64,000 nucleotides of DNA. Source: Methylobacterium sp. E-065. GTDB lineage: Bacteria; Pseudomonadota; Alphaproteobacteria; Rhizobiales; Beijerinckiaceae. The stretch spans positions 1-64,000 of the forward strand of contig NZ_JAKSYD010000188.1 of assembly GCF_022829605.1 (NCBI RefSeq), read 5' to 3'. Below the pieces are notes generated by a model. The model worked only from the letters and a program-made list of their open reading frames with translations, did no database searches and was not told where the DNA came from. This document shows, piece by piece, positions 33,179 through 41,435 of this stretch (position 1 is its first letter; every line of letters begins with the position of its first letter). Both the position numbers and the translations under genes were made by a program.

Positions 33179-33745
33179 GTGCAGCTGCCCCCCCTCGTCC
33201 AGACCTTCGTGCTCCATTTCGGCGAGATGGGTTCCCGGTGGGGGATCAACCGGACGGTCGGTCAGATTTACGCGGTGCTGTTCGTGGCAGAGAGGCCGCT
33301 GAACGCCGACGAGATCGTCGAGCGGCTCGGCGTGTCGCGCTCCAACGTCAGCATGGGCCTGAAGGAGCTGCAGGCCTGGAACCTCGTGCGCCTCCAGCAC
33401 AGGCCCGGGGACCGGCGGGACTACTTCGCCACCCCCGAGGATGTCTGGCAGATCGTCCGCACCCTGGTCGAAGAGCGCAAGAAGCGCGAGATCGACCCGA
33501 CCCTGACGATCCTGCGCGAGTTGCTGATGCAGCGCGTCGAGACCGATGCCGAGCGTCATGCCCAGGCCCGCCTCGGGGAGATGCACGACCTGTTCGAGCT
33601 CTTCACCGGCTGGTACGACGACATGCGCCGGCTCGAGACCGACCGCCTCGTCCAGCTCCTCAGCCTCGGCACGAAGGTCCAGAAGGTGCTGGAGATGAAG
33701 GATCGGCTGACCGGCCGCGGCGGCCGGGCCGACAAGCGGGATTGA
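33179..33745 (+). CDS. GbsR/MarR-type transcriptional regulator
   Basis: The 188-residue regulator is of the GbsR family. It has VQTFVLHFGEMGSRWGINRTVGQIYAVLFV, then the winged-helix part RPLNADEIVERLGVSRSNVSMGLKEL and LVRLQHRPGDRRDYFATPEDVW, and a helical dimerisation tail. The likely start is GTG at 33179; an ATG at 33101 would overlap the DUF2474 gene by 44 bases. It is the last gene of the cio operon. Family members bind palindromes in the promoter of the neighbouring operon, so it probably controls cioAB through the 18-bp site at 30529. Confidence 0.83.
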   Translation: MQLPPLVQTFVLHFGEMGSRWGINRTVGQIYAVLFVAERPLNADEIVERLGVSRSNVSMGLKELQAWNLVRLQHRPGDRRDYFATPEDVWQIVRTLVEERKKREIDPTLTILRELLMQRVETDAERHAQARLGEMHDLFELFTGWYDDMRRLETDRLVQLLSLGTKVQKVLEMKDRLTGRGGRADKRD

Positions 33746-33793
33746 GGCTTCGGGGACTGCGGCTTCCGGTCGGGCGCGGCGGCGCGCAACCGG

Positions 33794-34519
33794 TCAGAGC
33801 CGGGCCAGCCCGTCCCGATAGATCCCCACGAGGCAGACGCCGACTGACTCGATATGGGCGCGCAGGGCCTCCGCAGCCGCCTCGACCTTGCCGGCCTCGC
33901 ACAGATCGAGGATCTGCGCGTGTTCCTCGTGGGCGCGCGCAACGTCTCCGGTGGCCTGGAGCTGCAGGCGCGTCGGGCGGTCGCAATCCTGCAGCAGGCC
34001 CGACACGATCGTCAGGGAGCGTGGCCGGTCCGCGTGGCGCAGCAGGTCGAAGTGGAAGCGCCGGTTCAACTCGCCCCAGCGCATGATTTCGCCGCCGCTT
34101 AGCGCCTCGCCATAGGCCTTCTGCACGGCGCGCAGATCCTGAAAGTCCTCGTCGGTCAGGTGGGGGACAGAGAGCGGCAGGAGCTGCGGCTCGAGCTGGA
34201 CGCGCAGCCTGAAGATATCCTCCACCTCCTCAAGGGACAGGCCCGTCACCACGGCACCGCGATGCGGCACGATCTTGACGAGGTTGACGGCCTCCAATTG
34301 CAGGAGCGCTTCCCGGATCGGGATCCGGCTGATTCCGAATTCCTCGGCCAGCGCATCCTGGCGGAGCTGGACGCCCGGGCGCAATTCTCCGTTCAGGATC
34401 CGCTGCCGCAGCGAATCGGCCACCGCCGCCGCGACCGTCTTGTGCTGCAGCCGGTCAGGCGAACGCCGCCCGGGAACCGCTATGAACATCGAGGCCTCGA
34501 CAGGACGGAATACACTCAC
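33794..34519 (-). CDS. GntR-family transcriptional regulator, FCD (FadR-like) class
   Basis: The 241-residue protein has an N-terminal winged helix (AAAVADSLRQRILNGELRPG, LRQDALAEEFGISRIPIREAL) and an FCD ligand-binding domain whose metal/ligand residues are spread over RRFHFDLLRHAD, HEEHAQILDLCEAG and AHIESV. The start is GTG at 34519. FCD-type GntR proteins sense small carboxylic acids and usually repress catabolic genes. No obvious target operon is adjacent. A 12-bp palindrome 41 bases upstream may be its own operator. Confidence 0.85.
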   Translation of the reverse strand: MSVFRPVEASMFIAVPGRRSPDRLQHKTVAAAVADSLRQRILNGELRPGVQLRQDALAEEFGISRIPIREALLQLEAVNLVKIVPHRGAVVTGLSLEEVEDIFRLRVQLEPQLLPLSVPHLTDEDFQDLRAVQKAYGEALSGGEIMRWGELNRRFHFDLLRHADRPRSLTIVSGLLQDCDRPTRLQLQATGDVARAHEEHAQILDLCEAGKVEAAAEALRAHIESVGVCLVGIYRDGLARL

Positions 34520-34559
34520 ACATAGGATCCCACGCAGCGAAGTCGCGCTGCGCCGGCTC

Positions 34560-34571
34560 GGACTATAGTCC
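34560..34571. promoter_or_regulatory. palindrome upstream of the GntR gene
   Basis: GGACTATAGTCC is a perfect 12-bp palindrome 41-52 bases before the GntR start codon, a suitable place for autoregulation. The rest of the 287-base spacer to the LysR gene shows no gene. Confidence 0.5.
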
Positions 34572-34806
34572 TTGCATACGTCAGGTTGCCGCGCAAGTCG
34601 AAGATTAACCTGAAGGAACGATTCTCGTCAGGCCGGCCAGTCTTGTCGGTCTCTAGGCACCGTATAGGCCGCGTGAGACCGAGGTCTGCGCTGTACGATG
34701 CAGAAGGCGTTCCAAGTGTTCATGAGCAGCATCGTGCGCCCGGTCAGAGCGTTGCATTCGGTACTGAATTTTCAATCACTGGTAGCTTGCCGGCGGACAC
34801 GCTGCC

Positions 34807-35772
34807 CTAAAATACATTAGGCTGCGCCGGAGTGGCGGGATCTCGCGTTGCTGTTGATATGTGCGGGGCTGCCCATGGGGCATGGGCAAGTCTTTGCGCC
34901 AGATGGGCCACCAGGGCCGTGACGCGCGCCGGCCGGGGGTCGCCGGGCGGCGTCACCAAGTGCAACGCGATCGGCGGCGGTGACCAGTCGGGCAAGACCC
35001 GCTCCAGGCGGCCGGCCTCCAAGTCGTCCCAGATCATGAAATCGGGCTGGAGCGCGAGGCCGAGCCCGGCCCGGAGCGCCGGCGCCAGCGCCTCGGCGTT
35101 GTTGGCCCGCAAAGCCCCGCCGGGCGTCACCACGGCCTCCGCACCGGTCGCATCCGCGAAACGCCACCGGTCCGGGGTCGGGAGGTAGGCGTAGCCGAGG
35201 CAGGCGTGGTGGGCGATCTCGTCCGGATGCCGGGGGCGGCCATGCCGGTCGAGATAGGCGGGGGTCGCCACGAGGGAGCGCCTTATGGCGCAGAGCCGGC
35301 GGGCGCGCAGCGATGAATCCGGTAGGGCCGCGATGCGCAGCCCGATGTCGAATCCCCCGCCCACGAGATCGACCACCGCGTCCGAGAGGTGCAGGTCCAC
35401 CGACACGGCCGGGTGCTGACGGAGAAAATCCGGCAGCAGCGGCGCCACGTGCATCCCCCCGAAGGTCATCGGGGCCGCGAGCCGCACCAGCCCCCGCGGC
35501 TCTGCGGCGCCCGCCAGGGCCTGGGCCTCGGCCGCCTCGCCCTCCGCCAGGATGCGCGCCGCGCTCGCCTTGGCGGCCTGCCCCGCCTCGGTGAGCGCGA
35601 GCTTGCGCGAGGTGCGGTTGAACAGCCGCGCCCCGATCCGGATCTCCAGCCGGCCGACCGCCTTCGAGACCGTACCCTTCGACAGCCCGAGATCCGCGGC
35701 AGCCCGGCCGAAGGAGCCGATCTCCACCACTTTCGCGAACACCGCCCAGGCTTCGAAATCCGGCAGTCTCAT
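34807..35772 (-). CDS. LysR-family transcriptional regulator
   Basis: The 321-residue protein has an N-terminal helix-turn-helix (FAKVVEIGSFGRAAADLGLSKGTVSKAVGRLE) and the LysR effector-binding domain (GLVRLAAPMTFGGMHVAPLL and onwards). It belongs to the large AaeR/DmlR-like group. It is divergent from the mhqO-like operon, with 121 bases between starts and a perfect inverted repeat directly upstream of its ATG. It therefore very likely controls that operon and itself. The inducer is unknown, but quinones or electrophiles would fit the target genes. Confidence 0.88.
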   Translation of the reverse strand: MRLPDFEAWAVFAKVVEIGSFGRAAADLGLSKGTVSKAVGRLEIRIGARLFNRTSRKLALTEAGQAAKASAARILAEGEAAEAQALAGAAEPRGLVRLAAPMTFGGMHVAPLLPDFLRQHPAVSVDLHLSDAVVDLVGGGFDIGLRIAALPDSSLRARRLCAIRRSLVATPAYLDRHGRPRHPDEIAHHACLGYAYLPTPDRWRFADATGAEAVVTPGGALRANNAEALAPALRAGLGLALQPDFMIWDDLEAGRLERVLPDWSPPPIALHLVTPPGDPRPARVTALVAHLAQRLAHAPWAAPHISTATRDPATPAQPNVF

Positions 35773-35784
35773 GGGTCAAATTCG

Positions 35785-35808
35785 GAAACGATGAGTTTCC
35801 ATCGTTTC
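35785..35808. promoter_or_regulatory. inverted-repeat operator between LysR and mhqO-like genes
   Basis: GAAACGATG (35785-35793) and CATCGTTTC (35800-35808) form a perfect 9-bp inverted repeat around AGTTTC. It lies 13 bases before the LysR start codon and 86 before the start of the divergent operon. The spacing and symmetry fit a LysR recognition site, although it lacks the classic T-N11-A form in an obvious way. Confidence 0.7.
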
Positions 35809-35893
35809 TATTTTCTGCAGCATTGGCAAGGGGCAGATTGTGGTCATCGCACAACGCCCCGCGCCCGGCGCGGCAGCCTCAGGAGTCAGTGCC

Positions 35894-36817
35894 ATGATCC
35901 AGACCGGCCTCCATCACGTCACGGCCTTCTCCGGGCCGGCCCTGCGCAACCTCGACTTCCACACCCGCGTGCTCGGGCTGCGGCTGGTGAAGAAGACCGT
36001 CAATTTCGACGATCCGGGCACCTATCACCTCTATTACGGCGATGCGGCCGGACGCCCGGGTACGATCCTGACCTTCTTCCCCATCGAGCGGGCGGCCCCC
36101 GGCCGCGTCGGGCTCGGCGAGACGCAGGAGACCGCGTTCCGGATCCCCCGCGCCTCCATCGGCTGGTGGACCCATCGCCTGATCGAGAAGGGCGTCGCCC
36201 ACGAGCCGCTGGTTCAGGTCTTCGGCGAGCCGACCCTGCGCTTCCGCGACCCGGACGGCATGATGCTCGCGCTGGTGGGCGTCGAGGAGACCGGGGCCGA
36301 GGCCTGGGCCTCCGGCGAGGTGCCGGCCGAGCACGCCATCCGCGGCCTGCACGGGGTCACGCTGCTCCTCGACAAGGCGGAGCCCACAGCCGCGATCCTC
36401 ACGGAGGTGCTGGGCCTGCGCGAGACCGGCCACGAGGGCAACTTGATCCGCTTCGCGGGCAGCGCCGCGCTCGGCGGCTTCGTGACCCTGCGGGCCGTGG
36501 GTGGGTTTCTGCCCGGCCGGCCCGGCGCCGGCTCGGTCCACCACATCGCGTTCCGGGCGGCGGACGATGCCGCGCAGGCCGCGATGGGCGAAGCGCTCGC
36601 CGCCCGGGGTCTCCACGCCACCGAGCAGCGCGACCGCCAGTACTTCCGCTCGATCTACTTCCGCGAGCCCGGCGGCGTGCTGTTCGAGATCGCCACGGAT
36701 GCGCCGGGCTTCGCGGTCGACGAGCCGATCGAGACCCTCGGGTCCGCGCTGAAGCTGCCCGCCGGGCTGGAGCCGCATCGGGCCGAGATCGAGGCGGTGC
36801 TGCCCAAGGTCGCCTGA
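35894..36817 (+). CDS. mhqO: ring-cleaving dioxygenase of the VOC superfamily, MhqO type
   Basis: The 307-residue protein has two vicinal-oxygen-chelate modules (about 5-130 and 148-270). Candidate metal ligands are His in GLHHVTAFSG, His in HGVTLLLDKAE or SVHHIAFRA, and Glu in GVLFEIATD. The FHTRVLGLRLVKKTVNFDDPGTYHLYYGD segment is diagnostic of the MhqO/YkcA group. These enzymes are induced by quinones and hydroquinones and are proposed to cleave hydroquinone rings. AGGAG precedes the ATG at 35894. It is followed by mhqD-like and DoxX genes. Confidence 0.85.
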   Translation: MIQTGLHHVTAFSGPALRNLDFHTRVLGLRLVKKTVNFDDPGTYHLYYGDAAGRPGTILTFFPIERAAPGRVGLGETQETAFRIPRASIGWWTHRLIEKGVAHEPLVQVFGEPTLRFRDPDGMMLALVGVEETGAEAWASGEVPAEHAIRGLHGVTLLLDKAEPTAAILTEVLGLRETGHEGNLIRFAGSAALGGFVTLRAVGGFLPGRPGAGSVHHIAFRAADDAAQAAMGEALAARGLHATEQRDRQYFRSIYFREPGGVLFEIATDAPGFAVDEPIETLGSALKLPAGLEPHRAEIEAVLPKVA

Positions 36818-36827
36818 ACCCTCAAGA

Positions 36828-36853
36828 CCCGCCCCGCAACAGCGCGGGGCGGG
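36828..36853 (+). repeat. GC-rich hairpin between mhqO and mhqD genes
   Basis: CCCGCCCCGC (36828-36837) and GCGGGGCGGG (36844-36853) form a perfect 10-bp stem with a six-base loop. It lies ten bases after the mhqO stop without a T run, so it is more likely an mRNA-processing or attenuating element, or a repeat remnant, than a full terminator. Confidence 0.6.
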
Positions 36854-36876
36854 ATCCAGAGCCTTGCGAGGTTGCC

Positions 36877-37509
36877 ATGACTGACGGATCCCTCGGTTTC
36901 ATCCATCGTTTCGAGCCCGGCCCCGATGCCGCGCACCCGCTGCTGCTCCTGCATGGGACCGGCGGCAACGAGGCCGATCTCGTTCCGCTCGGCCGGATGC
37001 TCGCGCCGGACGCCGCGCTGCTCTCGCCCCGGGGCGCGGTCTCCGAGAACGGCATGCCGCGCTTCTTCCGCCGGCTGGCGGAGGGCGTGTTCGACGAGGC
37101 CGATCTGCGCCGACGCACGGGCGATCTCGCGGGTTTCGTGGCGGCGGCGCGCGATCGCTACGGGCTCGGCGCGCCGGTGGCGCTGGGGTTCTCCAACGGC
37201 GCCAACATCGCCGCCGCGCTCCTGATGCTGCAGCCGGAAACCCTGGCGGGCGCCGTGCTGATCCGTCCGATGGTGCCCTTCGCCGAGCCCCCGGCGGCCG
37301 ACCTCGCGGGACGTCCGGTCCTGATCCTGTCCGGCGCCATGGACCCGATCGTGCCGGTGGAGAACGCCCGCCGCCTCGCGGCGCAGCTCTCCGCCGCCGG
37401 TGCGCAGGTCGAGCATCGGATCCTGCCCGCCGGCCATGGCCTGTCGCAGGCCGATCTCGACCGCGCGGCGGATTGGCTCCGCGACCTCGAAATTCCGCAC
37501 GCAGCCTGA
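36877..37509 (+). CDS. mhqD: alpha/beta hydrolase, MhqD-type carboxylesterase
   Basis: The 210-residue hydrolase is of the phospholipase/carboxylesterase family. The oxyanion region is LLLHGTGGNEADL, the nucleophile is S106 in GFSNGAN, and the triad is completed by D156 (SGAMDPIVP) and H187 (PAGHGLS). In Bacillus subtilis MhqD is co-regulated with MhqO in response to hydroquinones. Here the two are adjacent, which supports a shared detoxification role. The ATG is at 36877. Confidence 0.85.
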   Translation: MTDGSLGFIHRFEPGPDAAHPLLLLHGTGGNEADLVPLGRMLAPDAALLSPRGAVSENGMPRFFRRLAEGVFDEADLRRRTGDLAGFVAAARDRYGLGAPVALGFSNGANIAAALLMLQPETLAGAVLIRPMVPFAEPPAADLAGRPVLILSGAMDPIVPVENARRLAAQLSAAGAQVEHRILPAGHGLSQADLDRAADWLRDLEIPHAA

Positions 37510-37546
37510 AGCACGCGCACTCTCGCCCCACGAAAGGACAACGTCC

Positions 37547-37969
37547 ATGGCCTCCTCGATCGCCCCCGTTTCGACCGCCACCGGAGCGGCCCTGCTGCCG
37601 GTGACCGGCCGGGTCCTGATGAGCGCGCTCTTCCTCGTGAGCGGGGTCGGCAAGCTCGCTGCGCCCGCCGCGACGCTCGCGACCATCGAGGCGGCCGGCC
37701 TGCCGCTGCCCACGCTCTCGTATGGGGCGGCAACGCTGGTGGAGATCGGCGGTGGCTTGCTGCTGATCGCCGGCTATCGCACCCGGCTCGTGGCCCTGGC
37801 GCTGGCCCTCTTCGCGGTGGCCACCGCGGTGACCTTCCACGCGGCTCTGGGGGACCAGAACCAGATGTTCCACTTCCTGAAGAACCTCGCCGTCGCGGGC
37901 GGCCTGTTGCAGGTCGCGGCCTTCGGTGCCGGCCCGCTCAGCCTTGATGCCCGGCGGGGTCGCGCCTGA
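37547..37969 (+). CDS. DoxX-family membrane protein (MhqP-like)
   Basis: The 140-residue protein has four helices and the DoxX pattern: GRVLMSALFLVSGVGKLAAPAATLATIEAAGLP, LVEIGGGLLLIAGYRTRLVALALALFAVATAVTFHAA and QNQMFHFLKNLAVAGGLL. A DoxX protein (MhqP) sits next to MhqO in Bacillus. GAAAGGAC precedes the ATG. It is the last gene of the mhqO-like operon. DoxX proteins are thought to support redox reactions at the membrane. Confidence 0.82.
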   Translation: MASSIAPVSTATGAALLPVTGRVLMSALFLVSGVGKLAAPAATLATIEAAGLPLPTLSYGAATLVEIGGGLLLIAGYRTRLVALALALFAVATAVTFHAALGDQNQMFHFLKNLAVAGGLLQVAAFGAGPLSLDARRGRA

Positions 37970-38064
37970 AGCTGTGCCGGCCGGCTGACTTTCCCGCACC
38001 GGTTCGGTTCCGTAAGGCTGCGGCCGGGACGCGCATCCGCGCCGTCCGACATGCGGGACTTTCC

Positions 38065-39042
38065 ATGCCGGCCACCGACGCCACGCTCGCCCTCGGGATC
38101 ATCGGTGCGGGAATCATGGGCGAGCGCCTGCTCGGCGCCATCCACGGGGCATCGGAGCCGCCCGTCCGGGTCGCGGCGATTTGGGACCCGTCGCCGGAGG
38201 CCCTCGCCCGGATCGGTGCAGCCTTCCCGACGGTGCCCCGGGTTGCCGATGCCGAAGCCGTCGTGGCGGCGAGTGCCTGCCTCTACGTCGCCTCGCCGCC
38301 GGCCTCGCATCTGGGTTATGCGCGGGCAGCCCTGGCGGCGGGCCTAAGCGTCTTCTGCGAGAAGCCGCTCGCCATCGACCTCGCCGATGCCCGCGCTTTC
38401 GTGGCGGAGGCCGGACAGGCCGGCGCGGTGAACTTCCCCTTCGCGTCGTCGCCCGGCGTGACGGCGCTTCAGCACTGGATCGCCGAGGGCGCGGTCGGCA
38501 CGCCGCGGCGCCTCGCCATTGCGCTGGAATTCGCCCGCTGGCCGCGCCCCTGGCAGGACGATGCGGCGCGCTGGCTCGACGCCCGGGCGGAGGGCGGCTT
38601 CACCCGCGAGGTGGTCTCGCACTTCCTGTTCCTCACCCGCCGCCTGCTCGGCCCCCTGGATGGGATCACCGGCCGCGTCGAATTCCCGGAGCCCGGCCTG
38701 TCCGAGCGGGCGATCACCGTGACGCTGACGGCGGGCGGCATCCCCGTGACGCTGACCGGCCGGGTCGGCGGCACCGACAAGGACGATCACAACACCTGGA
38801 CGCTGGAGGGCGATGCGGGCGCCGTCCGGCTGCGCGACTGGGCCATCGCCGAGCGCCGTGCCGCCGATGGCCGCTTCGAGCCGGCGCCCGACGCAATCCC
38901 CAACGAGAAACTGCGTCCGATCACCCTGCGGCGCCAGCTCGACGGCGTCGTCCGGATGGCGCGGGGCGAGCCCCACCACCTCGCCACCTTCGCGGAGGCG
39001 CTCGCCGTGCAGGAGGCGGTCGAGGCGATCCTGGCGCTCTGA
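38065..39042 (+). CDS. Gfo/Idh/MocA-family NAD(P)-dependent oxidoreductase
   Basis: The 325-residue protein has the N-terminal Rossmann motif GIIGAGIMG (11-19), the family CEKP signature (SVFCEKPLAIDLADAR), and a C-terminal domain with EGGFTREVVSHFLFLTRR that holds the catalytic His. Members oxidise sugars, inositols or related polyols. It starts 95 bases after the DoxX gene and may be read through from the mhq-like operon, but nothing ties its substrate to quinones. Confidence 0.83.
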   Translation: MPATDATLALGIIGAGIMGERLLGAIHGASEPPVRVAAIWDPSPEALARIGAAFPTVPRVADAEAVVAASACLYVASPPASHLGYARAALAAGLSVFCEKPLAIDLADARAFVAEAGQAGAVNFPFASSPGVTALQHWIAEGAVGTPRRLAIALEFARWPRPWQDDAARWLDARAEGGFTREVVSHFLFLTRRLLGPLDGITGRVEFPEPGLSERAITVTLTAGGIPVTLTGRVGGTDKDDHNTWTLEGDAGAVRLRDWAIAERRAADGRFEPAPDAIPNEKLRPITLRRQLDGVVRMARGEPHHLATFAEALAVQEAVEAILAL

Positions 39043-39052
39043 GGCGGTGCCG

Positions 39053-39481
39053 TCACACCTCCAGGAGATCGATCAGGAACGGGATCAGCGGCGCGTCGGC
39101 CGGCGGCATCGCGAGGTCGCGCAGGGCCTTCGGCCGGACCCATTTCAGCGCCTGACCCTCCATCGAGCGCGGCGTGCCGGTCCAGCGCCGGCAGACATAG
39201 AGCGGCATCAGGAGGTGGAAGTCCGGATAGGCGTGGCTGGCGAAGGTCAGCGGCGCGAGGCACGGCTCCTCGACCTGGATGCCCAGTTCCTCCGCCAGTT
39301 CGCGGATCAGCGTCTCCTCCGGCCGCTCGCCGGGCTCGACCTTGCCGCCGGGGAACTCCCAGAGGCCAGCGAGCTGCTTGCCCGCCGGGCGCTCGCTGAC
39401 CAGCACGCGGCCGTCGACATCGACGAGGGCGACGGCAACCACCAGCAGGAGGCGAAGCGGAGCCCGTTCGGGCGTGCTCAT
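39053..39481 (-). CDS. mutT: Nudix hydrolase MutT (8-oxo-dGTP diphosphatase type)
   Basis: The 142-residue protein has a complete Nudix box, G-x5-E-x7-REUxEExGU, at residues 46-68 (GKVEPGERPEETLIRELAEE, then LGI), and the MutT-like flanks LAGLWEFPGG and LKWVRP. It removes oxidised dGTP from the nucleotide pool. The ATG overlaps the stop of the SIMPL gene (ATGA). It is the third gene of the argJ operon. Confidence 0.88.
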   Translation of the reverse strand: MSTPERAPLRLLLVVAVALVDVDGRVLVSERPAGKQLAGLWEFPGGKVEPGERPEETLIRELAEELGIQVEEPCLAPLTFASHAYPDFHLLMPLYVCRRWTGTPRSMEGQALKWVRPKALRDLAMPPADAPLIPFLIDLLEV

Positions 39482-40188
39482 GGCGACACCGCGAAGGTGG
39501 CGGCGACCTCGGACGACATCTGGATCGTCCCGGCCTCGATCGGCACGCGCCGCCCCTTGGCGGCCATCGGCGCCGCGAGGGTGCGGTTCGCGAGCGGGTA
39601 GGGCGCGCCGCCCGCGGGGCCGAGCGTGCAGAGCGGGCCGAGCTTGACGCCGAGGGCTTCGGCGAGCGCCACGGCCCGGCTGCGTGCGTCGCGGGCCGCG
39701 GCCACCTGCAGGGCGGCGTCGAGCTGATCGGGGTCGCGCAGGCCGAAGCTGACGCCGTCGATCCGATTGGCTCCGGCATCGAGGGCTTGGCGCAGCAGGT
39801 CGCCGAGCCGGCCCATATCGGCGAGGCGGACGTTCACGAGGTTGCTCGCCCGGTAGCCGTCCGGCTCCTCGCTGAGGCCGCCCGGCCGGGACACGGACCG
39901 CGTGGCGGCCTGCAGCGACACCGCGGCGGTGCCGATATCAGCCGCCAGGACCCCGAGGGCGCGGGCCTGCGCCGAGACCCCCGCTACGGCCTTCGAGGCC
40001 GCGTCGAGGGCCACCGCTGCGGTCGGCGCGCGCGCTTCGATGCCCACCGTCACTTCGGCGAAATCCGGCCCCCGCGCCTCGGCGGCGCGGCCGATCACGC
40101 TGATGTGGCGGGTACAGGCCGAATCGTCGGCCCGGGCCCCGGAAGCCAGCGCAACGAGCAGGATGGCGCCGGCCAGGCCGGCCCTCAC
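39478..40188 (-). CDS. SIMPL (DUF541) domain periplasmic protein
   Basis: The 236-residue protein has a signal peptide (MRAGLAGAILLVALASGARA) and a SIMPL/DUF541 fold: ISVIGRAAEARGPDFAEVTVGIEARAPTAAVALDA, GYRASNLVNVRLADMGRLGDLLRQALDAGANRIDGVSFGL, and ARDARSRAVALAEALGVKLGP. The start is GTG at 40188, overlapping the argJ stop. Periplasmic SIMPL proteins form large rings in other bacteria and are implicated in oxidative stress resistance, but the mechanism is not known. Its place between argJ and mutT is notable. Confidence 0.85.
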   Translation of the reverse strand: MRAGLAGAILLVALASGARADDSACTRHISVIGRAAEARGPDFAEVTVGIEARAPTAAVALDAASKAVAGVSAQARALGVLAADIGTAAVSLQAATRSVSRPGGLSEEPDGYRASNLVNVRLADMGRLGDLLRQALDAGANRIDGVSFGLRDPDQLDAALQVAAARDARSRAVALAEALGVKLGPLCTLGPAGGAPYPLANRTLAAPMAAKGRRVPIEAGTIQMSSEVAATFAVSP

Positions 40189-41435
40189 GACCGGTAATCC
40201 CCGTTGATCTCGATGTAGCCCTTGGTCAGATCGCAGGTCCAGACGCGGGCCTGACCTTCGCCAAGGCCCAGATCCACCCGGATGCCGATCTCCGGCTCGC
40301 GCATCACGGCGCTCGCCGCCGCCTCGCTGTAATCCGGGTCGCGGGCACCCGCGACGGCCACGCGCACGTCGCCGAACCAGATGGCGAGCCGGTCGCGATC
40401 GGCGGGCTCGCCGGCCTTGCCGACCGCCATCACCACCCGGCCCCAATTGGCGTCCTCGCCCGCCACCGCGGTCTTCACCAGCGGCGAGTTGGCGATTGAT
40501 AGGGCGATCCGGTGTGCCGAGGCGTCGCTCTCCGCCCCCGTGACCCGGATGGTGACGAACTTGCGCGCGCCCTCGCCGTCCTTCGCGACGAGCTGGGCCA
40601 GCTCGATCAGCAGGCTGTCCAGGGCGTCTCTAAAGCTTGCCAGCCGCGGATCGGCCGGGTCGGTTATTTGGGCATGGCCGGCCTTGCCGGTCGCAAACAG
40701 CATCAGCGTGTCGGAAGTGGAGGTGTCGCCATCCACCGTCACGCAGTTGAAGCTGGTCTTCGTGCCCGCCGACAGCAGCGTCTGGAGCACCGCCTGGGGC
40801 AGCGCGGCGTCGCTGAACACGAAGGACAGCATCGTCGCCATGTCGGGGGCGATCATGCCGGCGCCCTTGGCGATGCCGTTGAGCGTCACCGTCACGCCGT
40901 CGATCGTGGCCCTGCGGGTCGCGAGCTTCGGGAAGGTGTCGGTCGTCATGATGGCGCGCGCCGCCTCGGCCCAGGCGGCCGAGCCGTCCGTGGCCCGGGC
41001 CGCGCAATCGGCCAGCACGCCCTCGAAACGCTCGGCCGGCAGCGGCTCGCCGATCACGCCGGTCGACGCAACGTAGACCTCGCGGGCACCGCAGCCCGCC
41101 GCCTGCGCGGCGATCTCGACCGTGCGGGCCACCGCCTCTCGGCCGAGGCGGCCCGTGAAGGCGTTGGCGTTGCCGGAATTGACCACCAGCGCCCGCGCCG
41201 AACCGTCGGCCAGCGCCTCACGGCACCAATCGACCGGCGCGGACGGGCATTTCGAGCGGGTGAAGACGCCGGCCGCCTGGGTCCCGGCTTCGAGCGCCAT
41301 GTAGAGCACGTCGGTGCGGCCGCTGTAGCGGATCCCGGCCTGGGCGGTGGCGATTCGCACCCCCGGCAGGGGTGGAAGCTCCGGCACGGCGGTGGGCGCC
41401 AGCGGGGAGACAGGCGGGGACTTCGCGGACGACAT
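40185..41435 (-). CDS. argJ: bifunctional ornithine acetyltransferase / N-acetylglutamate synthase
   Basis: The 416-residue ArgJ recycles the acetyl group from N-acetylornithine to glutamate in arginine synthesis and may also use acetyl-CoA. The self-cleavage site is in KGAGMIAPDMATML (190-203) with nucleophile T201. Other signatures are VVNSGNANAFTG, TTDTFPK, GEDANWGRVVMAVGK and the C-terminal TCDLTKGYIEINGDYRS. Length is normal. It is the first gene of an overlapping argJ-SIMPL-mutT operon. Confidence 0.94.
   Translation of the reverse strand: MSSAKSPPVSPLAPTAVPELPPLPGVRIATAQAGIRYSGRTDVLYMALEAGTQAAGVFTRSKCPSAPVDWCREALADGSARALVVNSGNANAFTGRLGREAVARTVEIAAQAAGCGAREVYVASTGVIGEPLPAERFEGVLADCAARATDGSAAWAEAARAIMTTDTFPKLATRRATIDGVTVTLNGIAKGAGMIAPDMATMLSFVFSDAALPQAVLQTLLSAGTKTSFNCVTVDGDTSTSDTLMLFATGKAGHAQITDPADPRLASFRDALDSLLIELAQLVAKDGEGARKFVTIRVTGAESDASAHRIALSIANSPLVKTAVAGEDANWGRVVMAVGKAGEPADRDRLAIWFGDVRVAVAGARDPDYSEAAASAVMREPEIGIRVDLGLGEGQARVWTCDLTKGYIEINGDYRS

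Noticed and set aside
35389..37509. 706-codon plus-strand frame across LysR, mhqO and mhqD
   Set aside because: Only its last 210 codons are real (the mhqD-like hydrolase). The rest is an out-of-frame shadow of mhqO and antisense to LysR.
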